From: Gloeophyllum trabeum ATCC 11539
Taxonomy: Eukaryota > Basidiomycota > Agaricomycetes > Gloeophyllales > Gloeophyllaceae
Length of the DNA stretch: 64,000 bases
Direction of reading: 5' to 3'
NCBI RefSeq assembly: GCF_000344685.1
Contig: NW_006920412.1
Span: 1,384,937-1,448,936 of the forward strand
Shown here: piece after piece, positions 24,848 through 35,501 of the stretch
How the letters are laid out: each line of letters starts with the position of its first letter
Numbering within the stretch: position 1 is the first letter of the stretch
The notes under the pieces: generated by a model
What the model saw: the letters and a program-made list of their open reading frames with translations, nothing else
The model's database searches: none
Told to the model about the DNA's origin: nothing
Made by a program: the position numbers and the translations under genes

Positions 24848-27800
24848 ATGGATTACTTCTCCAAGTTCCTTCGTTCTGGATCACAGGCACCGCCAAAACC
24901 CCCGCATGATCATGCCCTGGAGTTTCACAAGTCATGGACACTAGTCAAAGTGCGTGCGTTACATCTCCGTCCAAGTCTGCTGCATGCTCAAAGGTTTACA
25001 GAATACCCTCATGTACCCGGATGAACGCCAATTAACGAGAGGTATCAAGTCAACTGACGTCCCCGCCCATCTCCAGTCGATGGTGGACTCGCTAGTTTGG
25101 GAGTCAACAAGGACAGAAGAAGGGTGGGTGTTGTGATGCGGCGAGGTCGGGCGGCACTCTCATGTCTCGCTTTGCAGCGCTACCGGTGCTTGTCTAGAAT
25201 ATCTACTGAAGAACGGTGCGCGTACCTTGCGTCTGGTGTTGTTATGTGGCTCACCCGGACTCAGATGTGCTTGGGACCCTTGTCAAACTCAGCGAGTCCG
25301 ACCGTCCGTTTGGTATTCAAGCGGAGGTGCTACGTGCCGTCCAGAACATGGTAGTACTCTTGGACGAACAGTTTCTGGTCCATTCTGCGGTTCATAAGGC
25401 TGTTCTGCGTCTACTGAGGAATTGTGCCGGCGACGACCTCCAGGAGCAGCTGGACAACCGTAACAAAGTCATGGGCGCGGCAAAGAACGCCGTTAGAAGT
25501 TCTCCGTCCGAGTATGAAGAAGATTGTAAGTCTAATAGGTGTCAAATTGTACGCAGTGGTCTCACTGATCCCGCTAGTGGTCAATCTCCTTTGTATACTG
25601 TGCAGTAGGATCAGAACCTATAGAGAACTTCTCATGATCTTTTTCCATGACAAACATTGGTACCGTTCCGAACCTCTGTTCTCCGTGGAAGAGGAAGACG
25701 AAGAGGAGGAGGATGAAGACGACGAGACTCTAGGAGAAGCGGCTGAGTCTGAAGCGTCCAAGCCTCAGCGTCCTCCTTCACCTTCAGGATCCCAAGGGAC
25801 CATCACTTCTGCGCCGGAGTCGTCGGTAACCAAGAAGCCGGAATACGAGTTCCTCTTATTCAACTACCTTCTTCGGTTCGTTCATCGAGAGGGGCAAATA
25901 GGGGATTTCGCCCGAGCAGGGTTGTTGTTCCTAATGGATGTTGCGATGTCGCCGGGCGAACCAGTCCATCGGCTGGGCGGGGATGAGGCTAGAACCCCCA
26001 CTGCATCCTCATCTTCATCAGAACCTCAACCGGATCCCATCGCGGATGCTGCGCTCGCACTTGCCGAATACATCGTCGACGGAGATTTTTCCGAAGTCCT
26101 CGGCGCGGGTCTCAGTGCTGTATATTCCCTCCTCCCCTCGAAGCTTGAAGTTCGGCCACCCCCACCTTCCGACGCAGCTCTAGGTAATGGTATGCTGATA
26201 GGAAGTACTGGCCCCCTTTCCGAGGAGGAGAAAGAGAAGGATGAAGCTGAACGAGATAGAAGGCGGGCCATGGGCGTAGAGGATTCCTCTAATCCCGACT
26301 TCAAGGCGCGTTTGGACCACTTCTTGAAACTCCTTGAGTTCTTGCAAGACGTGATCCGTCGGAACGTCGTTCATGAATCCCATGATAGCACCCTCGACGC
26401 TTCAAACTTAGTGGGAAATGCGATAGTCCAGTCCATCCTGGACGCTATCCGTCGGATCTTCTTGGAAAACGTTTTGTATCCGTCCATTCTCGAGTGCTCC
26501 GATGCCGACGGGAGTGCTGTGGCCGTCATGTCTTACATCGAGACCATGATTCGGGATCTAGGTAACGGAGAGGTGTCCGATCTACTTGTCAATTTCTTGA
26601 CCAGTGAGGATAACGACGAGATTGTGCGACCAAGAGCCCGGCATCAATCTACGCTGGACCTGGATGATCCCCATAATCGGAAACCCGTCCAGAGGACGTC
26701 GAAAGCCGAGCGACGCAAGAGCAGTGCCATGATGCTGCTAGAGATGGAAGCCCCGGACTCGAAGAAGCAGTCGGAGTACTTCACGTCCATGGGTCGCTTC
26801 ACGCTGAAGGACTTGATCTTGACTAACCTGCGATCCAAGTCGCAAGCCACAGGCACCGCGGCATTGCAGTTGTTGCGATCGATGCTCCTCCACCATGGCC
26901 ACTTATCCATCGAGAGATTGCTCGTAGTATTTCACGATCCCAATGCCACAAGTTATCCCTTTCCGGCATTGCTACCGTCAGCATTGGTCTCCAAGCCGGC
27001 ATCGGGACTCGCTGACATCGAGGAAGATGAAGATGAGGATGAGTTTGTATATCCAGGCAGCGAAGAACCTACGTCGTTCAAGTATTCCGTGGCATTCCCC
27101 CAACCGCAGACGACATACTCTACACATGAACGCGAGATGGGTCTATATCTAGCGCTCGTCTCTCGTGTGGATCCCACGCACAATGGTGACGCCTTCAGCA
27201 CGGGATACGATCATTATCTTAGGGACGCACTAATTGCAATCCAGTGCGATTCATCATATACGCTAGATGTGGATGCTGAGACAAGAGCAAAGTTCAAGCA
27301 TCGGCTAAACCCCAATGACCCTATCCTCACGTTGATTCTGGAGTCCCTACGAAAGTTCTTTGCCAATTCACCGGAATACAACATGGCCCTCACAGGTGTC
27401 CTTGCTACTCTGGCAATCTGTCCTGACCGTTCACTGGCTGGCTGGTTGACCTTTTCGTCCAACGAGGGAGAGCGAACGCCACCTGCAGACACTGAAGCTG
27501 ACGTGATGTCGGGGAAAGACGACGGGGATGACCGCTCCATCGATTTTCGGATAGAGGAAAGACTAGAAGCTGAATCGCATCCATTACCTGCATCCGTTTT
27601 GGACGAGAACTCCCGTCCTATCGTTCACACAATCTTCCACGGGCTGGTATCTCAGCTCGAGCGATATCGGCTGCTTGTGGATGACTTCGACAAGTATCTG
27701 TTGGAGCGACGCCAGGGTCTACTCTTCTCCGAAAACCTGACCGATGCTTTGACGCTGGCTCTGGACATGGATGGCAACATCGGCATGAGTTCGTCGAGGA

Positions 27801-28300
27801 GTGCGACTTTGGCGCCACCGGAAACCCCTGCAAAGCCGAAACCGAAACCCTCAAAGTCGGCCTCCCTTGTATCATTCCTCACGCCGAAGAAGGGCAGAAC
27901 CAAGTCGACCACTGACCCTGGGACGCCACCCCGCAGGACGGACAAGTCGGTGCCGCCCAGTCCTTTTGCTGCCCACTATCAGCAGACAAGCACTGTTGCT
28001 GTCGAGCCCTTCGCCGCTGCTCCTCCTTCTTTTGGACCTTGGCAGCCCGGTCAAACGAAGAAATGGGATACGGATGATGACGATGTATTCACTGCTTCAA
28101 ACGCTTGGGGCGACAAGGATGATAATCCTTTCCTGGACCGGGAGCCGAAAGATGGAGGGAAAGATACGCCTCGCTCAACTACCATAACGCTCTCACAGTT
28201 ATTGGACAATGTGGTCATCTTAGAGGAGTCCATTAAGGAGCTTGCCGCGATTATCCATGCTCGACGTAGTCTAGGCATAGATGCTGTACGATACCTATGA
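24848..28300 (+). CDS. FTS/Hook-interacting protein (FHIP) homologue
   Basis: FHIP proteins are part of the FTS-Hook-FHIP complex that tethers early endosomes to dynein; Aspergillus FhipA is the fungal example. The model starts at ATG 24848 (MDYFSKFLRSG), splices at 24949 and reaches the second exon near 25008, then continues through short introns near 25131, 25197 and 25528. A long last exon runs from about 25578 to the TGA at 28298-28300. The product is about 1,080 residues. Family blocks include HLQSMVDSLVWE, GIQAEVLRAVQNMVVLLDEQ, the segment LLFNYLLRFVHREGQIGDFAR near 25.85 kb, and the helical repeats that follow. An acidic insert (EEEDEEEEDEDDE) near 25.69 kb and a proline/serine-rich disordered C-terminal third from about 27.8 kb are present. 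It converges on the DNAJC9-like gene with 147 bp between stop codons. Confidence 0.85.
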
Positions 28301-28447
28301 TACCCGGGTTTGCTAGGATAGCACTCCTGCTCGCTGGATAGTAAAATACATACTAACGAGATGATATCTGAAATACAGTGTGAACATGATTCAGAGCCAG
28401 AATACAATAAGAATTACAGTCAAATTGGCACAACAGTCACATCCCCG

Positions 28448-29581
28448 CTATCTGGTTTTGCGGCCTTTCGAGGCCTTCTTAGCTTTGCCAACCTTCCCAT
28501 CGTCACCCGGAGGCTTGTCCTTGTCACGAAAGAGCTTTTCCTGTAGCTTGTCGAATTCTTCATCGTCGATCTCTGGTGGGGGCGGCACGCCTTTCCTCGA
28601 CTTCTTCTTGGGTGAGGCATCGAGTTCCTCATCTTCATCGGGTTCGACCTTACCCCTCTTATTCCCTTTGCTTTTGGATTTGCTTTCGGGCTCGCTGTAC
28701 TTGGCCGCCAGAGAGTCAAAGAAGCCGTCCATAGTCTTCCTCTTCTTCTGTATAAGGGCTTGGAGAGCGGAGTAGTCTTCGCCATCCTCCGCATTTGCCT
28801 CCTGCTGTTTTTTGCCCTTCCCTTTGCCTTTGGTTTTCCGTGGGCCAGCCTTGCCGCTGCCATAAAACTCATCCCACACGCCCAGCTCCTTGGCGAGCTC
28901 TTCCGCCTCAGCCGCCTCCTTGTCAGCCTGTTTCTTGCGCACTAGCTTAGCTTTCTCGTCGTGTATACCAGTCTTCCATGCAGGCAGTTCTGGTAGCTCG
29001 CCTTTCGAGATAAGCTCTGTTATAACGACGATGAAGCGGGCTTCATCCTCGTGAGTGGAGTGAGGAATGTGATTCACGATCTCCGCGATGTTACCATCCG
29101 TCTCTATGTAAGCGTTCTTGAGGTCTGCCTTCTCCTCGGAAGAGCCTATTAAATAGCTTAGTGCAGGTCAACGACATTCCATGTTATCGTGTAGCATACC
29201 TTGGTATTCCTTCTTCATCTCATCCAGTTTGCCCTTCGTGACGCGGTCAAACATCTCCTCGAAGTACGCTTCCCAGCCGTCTTCTCCCGCGCCCAAATCA
29301 AAGCCCTCGTCCGTTCTACCCATCCGATCATAACGCTCCCTCTTCTTCTCGTCGCTCAGGATTGAATATGCGAATCCTATTTGCTGGAACTTCAGAGACG
29401 CATCGGCCTTCGCAGACTCGTCCGAGGTGGAATGCTTGTCTGGGTGGTATCGCAGGGCCAGGCAGCGGTACGCTTTCCTGATATCGTCGGCTTTGGCGTC
29501 TGACTTAACCTCGAGAACAGCGTAGAGGTCGACAGACTCTTCTCCAGGAAAGAATTGGGACGCGGGATCGTCGCGGTCCAT
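28448..29581 (-). CDS. J-domain co-chaperone, DNAJC9-like
   Basis: DNAJC9 is a nuclear J-domain protein that also chaperones histones H3-H4. The start is ATG 29581. The first exon ends near 29207, and an intron of about 55 nt is followed by an exon to the stop at 28448. The J domain occupies about residues 20-85 (DLYAVLEVKSDAKADDIRKAY, the HPD motif in YHPDKH, then AYSILSDEKKRERYDR). After it come the DNAJC9-typical blocks EMFDRVTKGKLDEMKKEYQ, SSEEKADLKNAYIETDGN and the second-exon LPAWKTGIHDEKAKLVRKKQ, which correspond to the histone-binding region in the animal protein. The C-terminus has KKRKTMDGFFDSLAAKY, as in DNAJC9, and then a long lysine-rich tail likely to direct it to the nucleus. 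No Gly/Phe or zinc-finger region is present. Confidence 0.85.
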
Positions 29582-29905
29582 GGTGGTTGTGAGCAAGACG
29601 CGTCTGGTTCCGTTCACGTGCTCACGCGTTTATTGACTTCCCGATTGCCAAGCTTACGCGCGTCGACGCGTCAGGCTCGCGTTACGCCAGAGTATCTCGG
29701 CGGACCCTGCCAGACGCTCTGACCATAGTTCGCGATAACTCGAACGCATGTTACTGAGTAGGGTATACAACAGTATTATGAAACTAATAATATCCGCTGC
29801 AAGTGAGCAAACCATAATTAGATCCTCTAGTCCGTACCCGCAAAGCGCGTCGTCACATATAGATAAGCCGACCCTCCATACACCACAGAAACCCATACCA
29901 GAAAA
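29582..29905. other. Short intergenic interval
   Basis: About 320 bases between the DNAJC9-like start and the end of the UPF0658 gene, both on the minus strand. It must hold the DNAJC9-like promoter. No other feature is seen. Confidence 0.4.
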
Positions 29906-31813
29906 TCACTCAATCGATATCCTGGGCTGCAAACGCGATCCTCCAACGTAAGACGACTGCCGCTCGGCCATCCCAGCGCGCTCGTCCGAGTCTCCTAGCG
30001 GCGTAACAGCGTTCGATGAGTATTTCCCCTTCGTCGGGAGATCTAATGAAAAACAGAGGAAGTGTGAATCACCGGAAAGATCCTTTAGCGGATGGTGGAC
30101 AGGCCCGTAGGACGACTGACCGGAACCGTATACTTTCGAGTACTTCAGGCCCTTGTCAAAGTCTGCGAAGCAGCGCAGACCGATAGCAAACGTAGCGAAG
30201 AGCAATAGGAACGAGGCTACGGCTGTGGATAGTAGGTTGGTAATTCTGCTGTACTAACTTGAAGTGAAGCCTCACTGAAGAATGTCAAGGTGGCTCTTGT
30301 AGAGAGGTATTGCCACGAGGAAGAGGGCTCGTAGAAGCGGATCAGCTTATATACTAGAGGAAAGTTAGTTATTGTCGATCGCCCAAGATGGAAGCACTCA
30401 CTGCCTATGTCGCCAATCATGGAGAACGATAATCAATGATGAACTCGGCAATGGCAGAATCAACTTACAGTAGGCTTCAGCCCCCAACATGAGTACAAGG
30501 GACACAGACATAAGCCTTGACGATATCCTAGCTTAGCCAGGAACCTTACAGAGCAAGGAATTGCGACTTACCACTTAATTTCACGCTGCACCGCAATGGC
30601 GCATGCAACCAAAAGGAACAAGACGACCGGAACTGCCGCTATGGTCACACCGAACTCTGCCGAACTACTTGCAAGCACTAGGATAAGCATCTACAGAACT
30701 GTTTGTATGGGTCGACTAATGCGATAACACGTTGGACTCACTTGCATCGTGACACCGGCAAAGCAGAAGAAGTTGAACTTGAGCAGGCAGACCATGACTT
30801 GATAAAACTGATACATCGCTGGAGCCGCAAAAATTAGTTTAATGCACCTCATCCCGAATTGGTACATACTCTTCATCTTGGGATTCGCACCAACAACATG
30901 GAAGATTGCCCATCTAGGTCTCCGTGAGCAGAGGTCCAACCAAAGCAGCATACCTGACATACCCAAACTCGAAGTACAGCTCTCTGACAAAGAACATGAG
31001 CACCAGCCATGACACTCCAATGATACATGGTGCCACGATCAGGTATGGCTGCACTCGTCTCCACAAGACGCCGTTACAGTACTGATACAAGAGCAGATTT
31101 GTGTCGAGAACAGTGACGAGAAAAAGAAATGCGTACAATTTGTCCCGCACAGTTGTCATCATAGTTTAGTGCATCTTTTGTCTCGTGAATTTGTAGAGCA
31201 GCAAAGACTATCAGCGCGCAATGGAATACTGAAGGATGGTTGAGCTTATGCTTAATATCGCACCAATACACACTCACGAAGGATTCCAGCGAGCTGAATG
31301 ACATTCCGTAATCGCAGGGCATCTAGAGCGAGAAGGATTTCGAAGACCCTTGATGACTATCAGCTATCTCCAGCACAAGGGGGCCACGCAAGACATACTC
31401 TGCCAATGCGAAGAGAGCCAGATAGCATGGTATTGTCTTCCACCATAATGTCAATCGTCCGGTTTCCCTCAAAATTCTGACGTGTACTGACTTTGTATCG
31501 GGTCTCGTTGAGGTTGACGTGCTCCTCCACCTGCCATGATCTCTCAGACTACGTAAGGAAGGCACGAATCCTCGATCGCGTACCAGTCTGAATGTGATCG
31601 CAACCATGACCAGCACTGCTACGGTTTCTGCAAATGGCACATTCAATCATCAATCCGAGACTCTCATGTAGATTAAAGCCAACTCACGGAACAGGACTAG
31701 CAAACACGACCGGTGAGCGCCGCATCTCTCCCGCATTGTACTGGCAGGATGTACTCACTGGTAGCAAGGAACAGGCGTTGCGCCCGTGTACCCAAGAATC
31801 GTTCGACGGCCAT
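29906..31813 (-). CDS. UPF0658 Golgi-type multi-span membrane protein
   Basis: A multi-exon gene starting at ATG 31813 (MAVERFLGTRAQRLFLAT). A 9-nt micro-exon at 31688-31696 joins this to TVAVLVMVAITFRLV. Further exons encode a series of hydrophobic segments: IPCYLALFALAEVFEILLALDALRL, CALIVFAALQIHETKDAL, PYLIVAPCIIGVSWLVLMFF, and the hallmark FGWAIFHVVGANPKMKSMYQF. The remainder is CLLKFNFFCFAGVTMQ, more spans, and finally ATFAIGLRCFADFDKGLKYSK followed by a hydrophilic tail to 29906. This arrangement matches the fungal UPF0658 Golgi apparatus membrane proteins, whose function is unknown. About seven membrane spans are visible. Exon borders between 30.2 and 30.75 kb were not fully resolved. 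Confidence 0.72.
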
Positions 31814-32294
31814 GGCTAGTACAGTGCCCGATAGGACGTCGCGGCGAAGGTTAGAGCAGCGCAGTCGCCGGTGGAACTTGTATAACGGCGAGCACGAGCA
31901 CAGCCCGAGAGTTCCGGGAGCGCTCACAAGGCGCCGCACTGGCTGTGGCGTTGCCCTAATTATGCATAGATGTTTCACAGTCGGTTGTCCGTCGATGTCA
32001 TCCCGGCTGTGTCGGACGCAAATTCGCCCCTGTCCGGGCTGATGTCGTTGTTACTGCCGCTTCACTGCCGTTTGCTCGTTATCTGGTTGCTTGCTGAACA
32101 CTTTACTCGAGCTTGCGGAATAATGTCTAGCTCTTCTTCTGCTTGAAACTTCTGCTGCCGGAGGTCCCTTCGGACGGTTTGGACGGGTAGAGTATGCGGT
32201 TACATGCAACCGTGTCGCGTAAGGATCACAGGTATCTAGTGTGTCTTCTTCCCCAAACAAACGGCACTGCTATACAGTATATTCGTAGGCGAGA
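31814..32294. other. Intergenic interval upstream of the UPF0658 gene
   Basis: About 480 bases between two minus-strand genes. It should contain the UPF0658 promoter and the 3' end of the SET gene. Apart from short open frames nothing is supported. Confidence 0.4.
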
Positions 32295-33982
32295 CTACCA
32301 GAATTCCTCTCCATTCACTACACTCACGATGACAGCCTCTGCTACTTCCAGCTCTTCCCGCCACAATGTTTTGATGCAGTCCTGCGCATACTGCCGCCAC
32401 CCGTCGGCGTCCTGCTCTGGTCTACTGCTATTCATCTCCTCCAGGGTTTTCCGTGCTCTTCTAATCACCTTCCTGCATATGTCGAGCAATGTCCCTCGCC
32501 AAGCCTGCTCATTCTCTGGGGATATGCTATCGTGCCGGCCCATCAACGTGTCCCTCCACCTGTCTAGTACCTCGTCTGGATTGCGTGGTATACTTGTTGT
32601 GGGTACCTGAACGCTGTGATATAGTCGCAACGCGCTAATCAAGCGGAAAGATGGGTGAGCGGGCTTCGGAGACGAGTGTACAGTCCAGTCCCTAGAACAG
32701 GAAGATCACTGCGAGCAGCATAAAACTGGTCGGGAAACATACCCCCAGTATCCTTCTTCTTCCAGAGCACTTTTTATCCACTGCCCCGCCGCACCGCGCG
32801 CCAACAACATCTCCTCTAGTACGTCTTGTAGGTCGACTTCACCACTAATTATGCCCTTCAAGACATGACCCTCGGGCATGGCGTTGACGAAGCCATATTC
32901 TGCGAACAGAGTCTTGTTCGCATGCGCACCGTACTGGATAAATAACTCCTGGTCCTTCTCGAAGCTGGCATCAGGTGGCGTCCGCAAGCCGTAAGCCTCT
33001 CCCCGTTTTGACCCTGTTCCCCATATCTCTGCATTGGATGGAAGAGGGAGCAAATGGGGTGGATCTGGGCTGTGGTTGGCGAAGTCAAAGACCGGGCACA
33101 AGGTCAAATTGTCAGGATCAGAGCCGGTAGGCTTCAGACGTTGATAAACACATCGCGTGTTCACTGGTCAGAAGTTTAGTGAAAATCGGTTGCCACCGGT
33201 GACCTGGACTGGTTCCTGACCATTTAGCCATGCCCACAGGAAGTCATCCGCCGTGGTGGGGTCCTTGGTAAAGCTCACAGAGGCGTCAAGGTCAGATCTG
33301 GAAGAGGCGTCTATGACATGCGGATGATCTTGCTATGATTTTATTCAAATTTATCACCAGTTGATAATGGCGAGCAAGACAGACCAAGTACTCAAAGACG
33401 GTATCCCAGTCTATTTGAAACCTTCGAGCGACTATATCCAGTACTTTCGATACCGAAGGAGGCAGGCGCTGCAGTAAGTCCGCGCATGAATTTCGTACTT
33501 GCCATGTCAGCGGATGGCTGTCGAAATTCCTGGGCAAGACGGAGATGTATGGCCCAAATGCAGGATCTTTAGATTCAGAATTGCCCTCGGGTCTATGTAA
33601 GAATAGATGCAGGGTGACCAACTGCGTGCCAGACAAGGGAGGGGTGCGAGGAGGATATCGCTTCACCAAGGTCTTGATATTCAGCAGCGCGCTCGCAGGG
33701 ACAGTGAACAGGGTCGTGGAGGGCTGTATCTCAGTGTAACAGCGGTAAGAATCACGACACGAGATGGACGCAGGACATCAATTCACTGGGCAGACGTTGA
33801 GCGCGTACAGTCCGTTACCGACGCCTTCGCACTCTTTAGCCCTCCATCAAGCGAGCATTGCATCGAGGTACTCAACCAGGTCTATATCGACACTCGACGC
33901 GCAGATCATTCTCGCCGATTTTCATGCCATGTTCCTGGTGAAGCCAGGCTAACAAGGCTTCCCAGTGTGTAGTCGCCGACAT
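32295..33982 (-). CDS. SET-domain protein (SETD3/SETD4/Rkm-type lysine methyltransferase)
   Basis: A methyltransferase of the SET plus Rubisco-substrate-binding-like group, which modifies non-histone proteins such as ribosomal proteins. The start at ATG 33982 gives MSATTHWEALLAWLHQEHGM, the usual opening helix. Exons then encode ECEGVGNGLYAL and TLFTVPASALLNIKTL, the SET-I insert region (TPPLSGTQLVTLHLFLH), the block DASVSFTKDPTTADDFLWAW, the catalytic-core PVFDFANHS and the LFIQYGAHANKTLFAEYGFV motif near 32.88 kb. The last exon (stop at 32295) is the helical substrate-binding-like C-terminal domain. The first intron seems to use a GTTGAG donor, so residues around that border are uncertain. 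It diverges from the SDR gene with 262 bp between starts. Confidence 0.85.
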
Positions 33983-34172
33983 CCTGGAGCGGAGCACCGT
34001 GCGGAAGACCGGGATCACGAGTGGCGAGATGCGGATTCCTATGAGAGATGTGCAGCCAACTCAGAGCGTTATTGGCCTCAGGACCAGCGCGAAATCTAAG
34101 AAAAGGGAGGTTGGGAGATGCTCGGAGTGCTTCCAGCCGGCACCTGCTTCCGGGAGGGGGACGATCAGATAA

Positions 34173-34181
34173 CTATTTAAG
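34173..34181 (+). promoter_or_regulatory. TATA-like box of the SDR gene
   Basis: TATTTAAG lies about 65-70 bp before the SDR start codon at 34245, a reasonable position for a fungal TATA element. There is no experimental support. Confidence 0.4.
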
Positions 34182-34244
34182 CAATCGGACCCTCTCTGGA
34201 CGGATCCCCCGACGTTTGCTTGTTCGCCTTCCACATTGCCGGCC

Positions 34245-35332
34245 ATGGTCTTCAACGCTTCTAGACTGATCAACAAGACGGTGCTCATTACGGGTGCCAG
34301 TGCCGGCATTGGCGCTGTGAGCAGATCTTATCTTTACCTAGGGGTTATGGTTCTCAATCGCTACTTTGCAGGCCACGGCTATCCTGTTCGCAAAGGTATG
34401 CAGGTTGCCATACCTTGTATCACCGGGCCAGCATGACTGACACCTTGCCCAGGCAGGATCAAATGTTATCATTGTTGCCCGGCGAGCGGAGGCTTTGAAG
34501 TCCGTAAAGGAAGCGGCAGAGGCGGCACACAGGGAGTCTGGCGTCCAGGGCGGAGGCAAGATCGCTGCCGTGCAACTGGATGTCTCGGACAAGGCGCAAA
34601 TCGCTAACCTGCTCGATAAAATCCCGGCCGACCTGCGTAATATCGACATACTTGGTACGCCTGAAATCATCACACGCCAGGATGGTGTATTTCTCATGAT
34701 CCATTGCAGTGAATAACGCTGGGTTCGTGCGTGGGGTCGAACGGGTTGGATCCATCAGCGAGTCCGACATTGAATCCATGTTCGCGACGAATGTGTTCGG
34801 CTTGATATCCATGACCCAGCTGCTAGTCAAAGGTAAGACGATTTCTCCCATTCTCTCGTATCCGTTTTACCAAAACGCTTGGGTAGACATGAAGGCGAGG
34901 AACTCTGGCCATATCATTAATTTGGGTTCTGTCGCCGGGCGGGAACCCTACGTCGGCGGTAGTATCTATTGCGCAACCAAGCACGCCGTTCGAGCCTTCA
35001 CTGGCTCCCTTATGCGGGAGCTCGTAGACACTAAGATTAGGGTCACTGAGATTCAGCCAGGAATGGTTGAGACAGAATTCTCCGTCGTCCGTTTCCGTGG
35101 CGATAAGTCCGCGGCGGACAAGGTCTACGAAGGCCTAACACCCTGTGAGTTACAGCACTATTACTCGGTGAGAAACACTGATCCCACTTTTCCTGTAGTA
35201 AGCGCCGAGGACATTGCAGAAGAGATCGCCTGGGCAGCATCTCGACCTCCTCACGTCAATCTCGCAGAAGTCTTTGTTCTCCCGACAAATCAGGCCAGCC
35301 CAACCATCTCATACAGGGGAGGGAAAATGTGA
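34245..35332 (+). CDS. NADP-dependent short-chain dehydrogenase (YMR226C/YdfG type)
   Basis: A classical SDR resembling the 3-hydroxy-acid/L-allo-threonine dehydrogenases (yeast YMR226C, E. coli YdfG), which oxidise beta-hydroxy acids with NADP. Exons are 34245-34316, 34372-34395 (24 nt), 34453-34654, 34710-34832, 34887-35144 and 35199-35332, totalling 813 nt, or 270 residues. The cofactor motif TGASAGIG is at about residues 17-24. An Arg pair after the second beta strand (VARRAE) fits NADP preference. NNAG, the catalytic Ser in INLGSVAG and the YxxxK pair (IYCATKHAV) are all present. The C-terminus has the typical EDIAEEIAWAASRPPHVNLAEVFVLPTNQ. There is no signal peptide, so it is likely cytosolic. 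Confidence 0.93.
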
Positions 35333-35501
35333 CAGAAGATAGCTTGAGCGTATAAGATAATAGATACTGAAGAAGGTAACATGTATACTACGGTATCTGC
35401 TTCGCAGGGTAGCAAGAGATGTATACTTGCGTCACAACATATCAAATATCATATAACATAAGAACAAGCGCATTGTGGTCACTGGGCAGCACAGCAGAGA
35501 T

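Noticed and set aside
30030..30062. A 30-nt GT-AG stretch in the last exon of the UPF0658 gene
   Set aside because: Too short for a spliceosomal intron, and the frame reads through without a stop.
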